This document shows positions 8,313 through 13,822 of a DNA stretch of 13,822 bases, in pieces. The DNA lies in contig JAKAVW010000043.1 in the NCBI GenBank assembly GCA_021827445.1, positions 1 to 13,822 on the forward strand, read 5' to 3'. Numbering within the stretch: position 1 is the first letter of the stretch; every line of letters begins with the position of its first letter. The notes beneath the pieces are model-generated. The model did no database searches and was not told the origin of the DNA. It worked only from the letters and a program-made list of their open reading frames with translations. This DNA is from Pseudomonadota bacterium. Lineage in GTDB: Bacteria; Pseudomonadota; Gammaproteobacteria; Acidithiobacillales; Acidithiobacillaceae. The translations under genes and the position numbers were made by a program.

Positions 8313-11300
8313 ATGGATTTTGTCGCCTGGGTTGAACGCCATCGCCGCTCGCTGATGGTATTCGCAATCGCGCTCACGATGGCGGGTGTGGTTGCCATCG
8401 CCAACATGCCGTATGGCGTCTATCCCGTCATCAGCTTCCCGCGTATCCGCATAGAGGTGAATTCTGGGACACGCCCAGCGCAGCAGCAGCTCTACGACGT
8501 GACGGCGCCGATCGAACGCGTCCTGCGTCAGGTTCCGAAGGCGCAAAACGTCGAATCCACTACCTCGCGCGGATCTACTGAGATTTTCGTGGACTTCCCT
8601 TGGGGTACCAACATGCGCTTCGCTTATCTTGGGGTGCAGGCGGCGCTTTCGCAGATCCTGCCTGATCTGCCGGCTGGCACGACCTATGACGCGATTCAGA
8701 TGCTGCCGAATGTCATCATGCCGGTTTCGTCCTACTCACTGACGTCCAACTCGGTGTCGCAGGTCGAACTGCGCCGAATCGCTCGCTTCCAGATCGCCCC
8801 CATGCTGATGGGCATAAACGGCATCTCACATGTCGGCACCTTAGGTGGCGACAAGCGCGAGATTGAAATCCATCTCAATCCGGCGAAGCTGCATGCCTTT
8901 GGCCTTACGGTTTCCAATGTCGAGAACACGATCAGACACACCAACGTCGTCGAAGGGATCGGCCATCTCCAGGACAACGATCTGCTCTATCTCATGTTCG
9001 CAAATGACGGCCTTACCGGAGTAAGGTCAGTCCGCGATATTACGCTGCGAACGGCGCAGAACGGAATCATCCGCCTTGCCGATCTTGGCACCGTTACGAG
9101 AGGTGTCGTGCCACGCTGGTATCTCGTCGAGGATCAGGGCAAGCCTTCCGTCGAAATCAACGTCTATCAGCAGTCCTCTGCCGACATGGTGGCGCTTCAG
9201 CAGAAGGTCGAACGAAAGCTCGCTGCATTCATGAAGACGCAGCCGGATTCGATTCATTTGGTGAAATGGTACGACCAGACACAGTTGGTGAGATCTTCGG
9301 TCGATGCGGTCGAGGAAGGTATCGTTATCGGCCTGATTCTTGCCGGCCTAGTGGTTTTATACTTCCTACGCAACTGGCGGGCGACACTGGTCGCGATGAT
9401 CGTCGTACCCATGGCGGTGGCGACCACCTCGCTTCTGCTCTACGTGCTGGGTATGTCATTCAACATGATGACGTTGGGAGGTCTCGCCGCATCAATCGGT
9501 CTGTTGATCGACGACGTCATCGTGATGATCGAGCAGATTTCGCGGCGCGTCGGCGTTCCCGGCCTCGTCAATCCGGAAAGAGCGGTGCTGGAGGCTACGA
9601 AGGAGTTCCTGCGGCCATTGACGGGATCGAGCCTTGCCACCATCGTCATTTTCATTCCGCTAGCCTTCTTGTCCGGTGTTACCGGTGCGTTCTTTCGCTT
9701 CCTATCGCTGACCATGGCATCAGCTCTCATTATTTCCTATGTGCTGACCGCCTTGGTGGTACCGATCCTCGCGCGCACATTGATTGATTTCCGAAAATGG
9801 CAAGACCCCAGTCACGAAAAGCCGGGTGCGATGCGCCGCGCGCATGCTCGGATGCTCAATGCAGCGCTGGCACGGCCCGCATTCGTCGCAGTCGGCGTGA
9901 TTTTGCTTTTGGGCGTCGGTTATGTCGGAATGACCCATACAGGTTCAGGCTTCCTGCCGAGGATGGACGAGGGCGGGTTCGTCTTGAACTATCAGACCAA
10001 ACCGGGGACCTCGTTGAACGAAAGCAACCGCCAGCTTGCTCAGGTCGAGAAGATCATCGCTTCGAACAAATACGTGGCGGCCTTCTCCCGGCGCACCGGC
10101 GCAGGCCTCGGCGGCGATCTCAACGAACCGAATCAGGGTGATATCTATATCCGCCTGATCAGTCCGAGCATACGACCCAGCATCTGGAAGGTGATGGACC
10201 AGATCGACAACGAGGTAACTGACCAGGTGCCAGGTGTCAGTTTCGGTTCAGATCAGTTGCTTAGTGACAATATTGGCGATATGGTTGGACGTCCAGAGCC
10301 TGTCGTCATAGACCTCTCGGCTAAGAATCCCGCTGTCCTCAACGACGTGGCGCAGAGCGTCGCCAATGCGATCGGCAAAGTGCGCGGCGTCGACCCCTCC
10401 TCAATCAATAGCGGGGATGTTCCTGCCGGCGATGCGCTGGAGGTGCGCGTCGATGATGCCGCTGCGACAATGGAGGGGATGACGGTGGCGGAAGTGCAGG
10501 CGCAGGTGAACGATTATCTGCACGGCATTGTAGCTACGAAATACATCGGCAAACTTGGCGACGTCGGCGTGAGGCTCTGGATGGACTCCCCACAACAGAT
10601 GACGATACGTCGGCGCGAGCTTAGGAATCTTGCTATCCATGCACCTGATGGCGATGTATTTCCGCTCAGAATGGTGGCGGACGTGAAATTCATCTCCGGC
10701 CAGCCGGAAATCACCCGCAAGAATCTTGCTGAGATCGTCGAGGTCACGGCCGAAATCTCAGGACGCGACCTCGGTAGCACGGTGGGGGCAATCAAAAAGC
10801 TGCTGAACCGGCCAGGGCTATTGCCAGACGGGGTGACCTACACGCTGGGCGGTCAGTTCAAGCAGCAGCAGATCGCTCAGCACGGCATGATTATGGTGTT
10901 CGTCGCGGCTCTGGCCGCGGAGATCGTCCTGCTGCTTTTCCTCTATGAGCGACTGTTGTTGCCTATCATTATCATCGCCTGTTCGGTGATCTCGACAAGT
11001 GCGGTCTTTGTCGGGCTCTGGATCGCCGGCATCGAACTCAACATTACGGCCATGATGGGCATGGTCATGATCCTAGGCATCGGCACTGAGATGGCGATTT
11101 TCTACGTCTCGGAATACAGGAGATTGTGCGTGAACATGACAGCACGTGAGGCCCTACACGAAGCTGCGCTCAACCGCCTACGGCCAATCCTGATGAGTGT
11201 ACTGGCAATGATTCTGGCTTTATTGCCGCTTGGAGCCGCGATCAGCGGGGCAGGTGACCAAATGCAGCAGCCGCTCGCAGTGGCAATCATCGCCGGCATT

Positions 11301-11396
11301 ATCGCGCAGCTACCGATGGTGCTGCTCGCGATGCCGGTATTGATCGGCTTAACTTTACCCAAAGATACAAGAAATTCGGCAACTGCTCGAAGTTAG
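8313..11396 (+). CDS. RND efflux permease
   Basis: This 1,027-residue inner-membrane pump is full length for the RND superfamily: a TM1 segment near 12-31, a large periplasmic loop, TM2-TM6 from about 332, TM7 near 525, a second loop, and TM8-TM12 from about 865 to the end. TM4 carries D400-D401 (GLLIDDVIVMIE), the proton-relay pair of drug pumps. TM10 has E926 (GIGTEMAIF) where AcrB has its key Lys and where CusA-type metal pumps have Glu. TM11 has the RLRPILMS segment, with R955 and S962 matching the AcrB Arg and Thr. The relay is thus a mixture of drug-pump and metal-pump patterns, so a substrate class should not be assigned. The start is supported by AAGGGG 8 bases upstream, and the gene begins 2 bases after the adaptor stop. 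The partial permease at the left edge is a paralogue. Transport of drugs, metals or organic solutes is possible. Confidence 0.95.
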   Translation: MDFVAWVERHRRSLMVFAIALTMAGVVAIANMPYGVYPVISFPRIRIEVNSGTRPAQQQLYDVTAPIERVLRQVPKAQNVESTTSRGSTEIFVDFPWGTNMRFAYLGVQAALSQILPDLPAGTTYDAIQMLPNVIMPVSSYSLTSNSVSQVELRRIARFQIAPMLMGINGISHVGTLGGDKREIEIHLNPAKLHAFGLTVSNVENTIRHTNVVEGIGHLQDNDLLYLMFANDGLTGVRSVRDITLRTAQNGIIRLADLGTVTRGVVPRWYLVEDQGKPSVEINVYQQSSADMVALQQKVERKLAAFMKTQPDSIHLVKWYDQTQLVRSSVDAVEEGIVIGLILAGLVVLYFLRNWRATLVAMIVVPMAVATTSLLLYVLGMSFNMMTLGGLAASIGLLIDDVIVMIEQISRRVGVPGLVNPERAVLEATKEFLRPLTGSSLATIVIFIPLAFLSGVTGAFFRFLSLTMASALIISYVLTALVVPILARTLIDFRKWQDPSHEKPGAMRRAHARMLNAALARPAFVAVGVILLLGVGYVGMTHTGSGFLPRMDEGGFVLNYQTKPGTSLNESNRQLAQVEKIIASNKYVAAFSRRTGAGLGGDLNEPNQGDIYIRLISPSIRPSIWKVMDQIDNEVTDQVPGVSFGSDQLLSDNIGDMVGRPEPVVIDLSAKNPAVLNDVAQSVANAIGKVRGVDPSSINSGDVPAGDALEVRVDDAAATMEGMTVAEVQAQVNDYLHGIVATKYIGKLGDVGVRLWMDSPQQMTIRRRELRNLAIHAPDGDVFPLRMVADVKFISGQPEITRKNLAEIVEVTAEISGRDLGSTVGAIKKLLNRPGLLPDGVTYTLGGQFKQQQIAQHGMIMVFVAALAAEIVLLLFLYERLLLPIIIIACSVISTSAVFVGLWIAGIELNITAMMGMVMILGIGTEMAIFYVSEYRRLCVNMTAREALHEAALNRLRPILMSVLAMILALLPLGAAISGAGDQMQQPLAVAIIAGIIAQLPMVLLAMPVLIGLTLPKDTRNSATARS

Positions 11397-11446
11397 GTTC
11401 ATACACGCCAGGTCTGATCGGCAGGCTACCGGGCCCCATCGGCGTG

Positions 11447-11486
11447 CCAAGAAAAATTGAGCCTTCTTGGGGCGTAGTGCGCCCTT
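11447..11486 (+). terminator. Possible terminator region after the efflux operon
   Basis: Two inverted repeats lie about 50-90 bases after the permease stop: CCAAGAA (11447-11453) with TTCTTGG (11464-11470), and GGGCG (11470-11474) with CGCCC (11480-11484), the latter followed by TT. They share a base, so they may be alternative structures. There is no real T-run, so the role as terminator is only suggested. Confidence 0.3.
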
Positions 11487-11703
11487 CACACCCACTTCGG
11501 CATCCTGGCTCAATATGGACGAGCGCTTCTTCCGTAACATTACCACCCAGCAGCTACGACGCGTCGTATTCACCAGAGTACCCGAACTTACTGAGGCTTT
11601 GTATGGCCACATCGTCCATCACAATACGAATCCCAAGCCCTTCATCTGGACCAAAACCGCACGGGATATCCTGCAAAAAGTCATCCGCCCAGCAGCCAGT
11701 TAA
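11482..11703 (+). pseudogene. IS630-family transposase, C-terminal remnant
   Basis: About 73 residues match the C-terminal end of IS630-family DDE transposases as I know the family: FTPTSASWLN followed by ERFF (holding the last acidic catalytic residue), then TTQQLRR, VPELTEALYGHI, HHNTNPKPFIWTKTARDILQKVI and the stop at 11701-11703. The rest of the gene, with the first two catalytic Asp residues, is missing upstream, so the element is dead. A TTG at 11467 opens the frame but is unlikely to be a true start, because the residues before PFTPT do not fit the family. I could not identify terminal inverted repeats or a TA target duplication. It marks an old recombination point between the efflux operon and the next gene pair. 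Confidence 0.85.
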
Positions 11704-11783
11704 ATAGTAAACAGAATGAAACACTACACTAACATGTGGTATGACAACCCGATAAGCACGGTTCAACGAAGCGGTCACGCAGC

Positions 11784-11816
11784 AGGAGGCACGCAGCCGT
11801 GCCCAGAACGCAATGA
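11784..11816 (+). promoter_or_regulatory. Possible leader mini-ORF and hairpin before the ParB-like gene
   Basis: A perfect AGGAGG (11784-11789) is followed 9 bases later by GTG (11799), opening a five-codon frame that ends at TGA 11814-11816. That stop overlaps an ATG at 11813 which is in frame with the ParB-like gene. A perfect hairpin, GGCACG-CAGC-CGTGCC (11788-11803), covers the end of the ribosome binding site and the GTG. This could be a translational control element, or chance. Nothing else proves it is used. Confidence 0.25.
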
Positions 11817-11848
11817 ACGCGAATGTCAGTAAAAATGGGAGCAAGACG

Positions 11849-12220
11849 ATGGGAAAAAAGACTGTGGTGACCTGGCTGGAGGAGACCGAAGCCCACGATT
11901 ATCCGGCGGCGGCTTCTTATCTGTCCTTGTTGTATGATGCGACGAAGGTGACCGAGCTGATCACCAGTCTGGAGACGGCGGTGATGACTAACTTCCTGGC
12001 CAAGGATATTTTCCGTGCGTCCGGCCTTTCTCTCCTGGGCGTAAGCAATTCCCACGTCCAGAAGGACATCAAAAAAGTGCGCAAGGGCATTCCCCTTTCG
12101 CCCCTGCTCTTGGCGCGCGATCAACTGGCCAGCCGCCTGATCATTGCCGACGGTTATCATCGCCTTTGCGCCGTCTATACCTTTGACGAGGACGCGGTCA
12201 TCCCGTGCAAGCTCGTGTGA
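11849..12220 (+). CDS. Small ParB-like-fold conserved protein of unknown function
   Basis: The protein has 123 residues from ATG 11849, chosen because TGGGAG lies 7 bases upstream; an in-frame ATG at 11813 would add 12 polar residues. It has no signal peptide or membrane segment, so it is probably cytoplasmic. The N-terminal half contains WLEETEAHDYPAAASYLSLL, and the middle has FLAKDIFRASGLSLLGVSNS. The end has IIADGYHRLCAVYTFDEDA followed by IPCKLV. The DGYHR stretch (101-105) followed by IPC resembles the DGxHR and IPC signature of ParB/sulfiredoxin-like domains, which bind or use nucleotides. Most other ParB features, including a helix-turn-helix, are missing. I know similar short proteins as conserved hypotheticals of proteobacteria with no settled function. 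Its stop overlaps the start of the MFS gene, so translational coupling is likely and a link to transport is possible, but only inferred. Confidence 0.8.
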   Translation: MGKKTVVTWLEETEAHDYPAAASYLSLLYDATKVTELITSLETAVMTNFLAKDIFRASGLSLLGVSNSHVQKDIKKVRKGIPLSPLLLARDQLASRLIIADGYHRLCAVYTFDEDAVIPCKLV

Positions 12221-13716
12221 GCAGTGCGTCGATTCCCGCTGCCTCGGTCCCGGCGAAGACCCTGGCGCCGGGGGTGGTGGTTCATCCGGATCATGCCACG
12301 CTGATCAGTCTTCTGGACAATGCGCCCTTGCGTTTGCCCCATTACGTCGCCTGGTTTCTTTCTTCCGGGGGCACGCTTCTGGATGGGTTTTCGGTTTTCA
12401 TGCTGGGTATGGCCATTCCCCTGGTGGTGGCGGAGATTGCTTTCACCACTTTTCAACTGGCCTTTCTGGGTGCTGGTCTGGTGGCGGGGGCGGTCCTGGG
12501 AGCGGCAACCGGCGGTCGTCTTGCCGATCGTATCGGGCGCAAATCGGTTTTTTTGCTGGATATGCTCTTCCTGCTTCTGGCGGCACTGGGTGCGGCCCTA
12601 TCCTGGGAGCCTTGGTTCCTGATCATCACTCAAACCCTCGTGGGGGTCGCCATCGGCATGGATTTCCCGGTGAGCAGCAGTTACATCGCTGAATGCATGC
12701 CCCATCGCAGCCGCGGACGCATGATGGTGGCCACCATTGCCAGTCAGTCGGTGGGCATGCTGCTGGCCGCTCTGCTGGTCCTGAGCCTGCTCCATCTCCA
12801 TGGTGCGGCCGAGGTCTGGCGCTTCTTTTTTGTGGCCGAGGCACTGATCGCGGCATTTTTTCTGGTCGCTCGCATGCAGCTGGCCGAAAGCCCGCGCTGG
12901 CTCATGAGCAAGGGGCGCAACAGGGAAGCCGTACATGCGATTTCCCACCTCATTCCTGAAGATCGTCGCGATCTGGAACAGATCGCCACACGCCTGGCCA
13001 ACACGCCTTTTCATGCCGCCCGTATCGCTCGCAGCGATCATCCGCCGGCTTTTACAGCAATCTTTTCCGCTCCCTACCGGCGTCGCACTCTTCTTAGCAC
13101 CGCGCCCTGGTTTCTGATGGACATGGCAACCTATGGAATAGGCCTGTTTACCGCTGTCCTCCTGGGTGCCATGGATTTCGGGGCGCAGAGCAAGACGGTG
13201 AGCGCCCACATCGAGGCCTTGACCACCGGTAGCGGTTTCATCGACCTCTTTCTCCTGCTTGGTTTTCTGCTGGGTATTTGGGCCGTGGTGCGTTTCGGGC
13301 GCATCCGCATGCAACTCATCGGCTTTGGGGGCATGGCCCTGGGGATGGCCATCCTCCTCGTTAGCACGCTGCTTCCCGGTGGTCCCCAAGCCCAGGTGGC
13401 CCTCGTCTTCATCGGTTTCATTCTCTTCAATCTCTTCATGAACATGGGGCCCAACAGCACCACCTACGTGCTTCCTGCCGAGCTCTTTCCCACCCAGTTG
13501 CGCGGTACCGGGGCTGGCTTTGCGGCGGCAGTCGCCAAGGTGGGCGCGACCCTTGGGGTCTTTCTCCTGCCTTTGATCAAGGCCCGGGTGGGTGTGGTCG
13601 GCGTTCTGGTCCTGATGATCGCCGTCAGCCTCCTGGGCCTCGTTACCACCTGGCTATTTCGGGTCGATGATCGGGAACGGACTCTGGAAGAGCATCAGGC
13701 GGCAGATCTGGCTTGA
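12217..13716 (+). CDS. MFS transporter, sugar/phosphate-porter-like
   Basis: This inner-membrane secondary transporter of the major facilitator superfamily has 499 residues from GTG 12217. That start overlaps the upstream stop as GTGA; an in-frame GTG at 12205 would add four residues. About twelve hydrophobic helices follow a 45-residue polar N-terminus. The loop between TM2 and TM3 has GGRLADRIGR (99-108), the classic MFS motif. DFPVSSSYIAECMPHRSRGR lies after TM4, and ESPRWLMSKGR (from 224) is the sugar-porter-type signature before the central loop. NSTTYVLPAELFPTQLRGTG (from 413) resembles the phosphate:H+ symporter branch. The substrate is therefore likely a small anion or metabolite taken up with protons, but this is not certain. 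No strong ribosome binding site is seen, which fits coupling to the upstream gene. The C-terminus after TM12 is short and charged. Confidence 0.9.
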   Translation: MSSASIPAASVPAKTLAPGVVVHPDHATLISLLDNAPLRLPHYVAWFLSSGGTLLDGFSVFMLGMAIPLVVAEIAFTTFQLAFLGAGLVAGAVLGAATGGRLADRIGRKSVFLLDMLFLLLAALGAALSWEPWFLIITQTLVGVAIGMDFPVSSSYIAECMPHRSRGRMMVATIASQSVGMLLAALLVLSLLHLHGAAEVWRFFFVAEALIAAFFLVARMQLAESPRWLMSKGRNREAVHAISHLIPEDRRDLEQIATRLANTPFHAARIARSDHPPAFTAIFSAPYRRRTLLSTAPWFLMDMATYGIGLFTAVLLGAMDFGAQSKTVSAHIEALTTGSGFIDLFLLLGFLLGIWAVVRFGRIRMQLIGFGGMALGMAILLVSTLLPGGPQAQVALVFIGFILFNLFMNMGPNSTTYVLPAELFPTQLRGTGAGFAAAVAKVGATLGVFLLPLIKARVGVVGVLVLMIAVSLLGLVTTWLFRVDDRERTLEEHQAADLA

Positions 13717-13725
13717 GCCTGGTCC

Positions 13726-13761
13726 CAGCCGTGCTCTGGCATGGCCCAGAGCTGGCGGCTG
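13726..13761 (+). terminator. Strong hairpin after MFS gene, possible terminator
   Basis: GCTCTGG (13733-13739) pairs with CCAGAGC (13746-13752) around a 6-base loop, and CAGCCG (13726-13731) pairs with CGGCTG (13756-13761) outside a small internal loop. It lies 9 bases after the MFS stop. There is no T-run, so it may end transcription only with help, or protect the mRNA 3' end. Confidence 0.45.
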
Positions 13762-13822
13762 TCGAGGCTGAGGTGCGGGAAAATCTACCGAGTCCTAGCA
13801 GTTTGATGCCATGACCGTCGAT

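Noticed and set aside
12598..13389. 263-codon frame on the - strand opposite the MFS gene
   Set aside because: Its composition (very rich in His, Gly, Lys, Gln) is that of an antisense shadow of hydrophobic helices; the MFS motifs on the + strand are decisive.
13717..13822. Convergent gene end on the - strand at the right edge
   Set aside because: One - strand frame gives a protein-like stretch but begins after a stop within the window and has no start; too short to support.
1..13822. tRNA, rRNA, CRISPR array, riboswitch or replication origin
   Set aside because: No repeated units with regular spacers, no tRNA-like cloverleaf and no recognised RNA consensus were seen by eye; a covariance-model search would be decisive.

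Overview
All genes that can be supported in this window lie on the + strand. The window looks like an accessory, transport-rich region of a proteobacterium: outer-membrane TonB receptor, lipoprotein outer-membrane factor and RND pumps mean a Gram-negative cell. An acidophile of the Acidithiobacillus type would fit the mix of gene types, but that is a guess and no single gene proves it. Base composition changes along the window: the receptor and especially the sulfotransferase gene are AT-rich, while the efflux operon and the final MFS pair are GC-rich. This suggests a mosaic of segments with different histories.

Layout: (1) positions 2-1183 hold the C-terminal part of an RND efflux permease whose 5' end lies outside the window. 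(2) After a 147-base gap with a good ribosome binding site, 1331-3727 encodes a TonB-dependent outer-membrane receptor, closed by a clear hairpin terminator. (3) 3817-5469 encodes a TPR-sulfotransferase fusion protein with an apparently short C-terminus. (4) 5470-5860 carries no recognisable gene. (5) 5861-11396 is a three-gene tripartite efflux operon in the order outer-membrane factor, periplasmic adaptor, RND permease; the outer-membrane factor is interrupted by a one-base frameshift at a run of eight G. (6) 11397-11848 holds a C-terminal remnant of an IS630-family transposase and some hairpins. (7) 11849-13716 holds a small ParB-like-fold protein overlapping the start of a 12-TM MFS transporter, followed by a strong hairpin.

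How the genes may work together: the adaptor, permease and outer-membrane factor would form one envelope-spanning, proton-driven pump. If the frameshift is real, the pump would lack its own outer-membrane channel unless another is borrowed or the ribosome slips on the G tract. The partial pump at the left edge is a paralogue of the complete permease. The receptor, the sulfotransferase and the MFS pair appear to be independent transcription units. No RNA gene, CRISPR array or complete mobile element was found. The most interesting points are the G-tract frameshift, the mixed proton-relay residues of the complete RND permease, the AT-rich TPR-sulfotransferase, and the coupled ParB-like/MFS gene pair.
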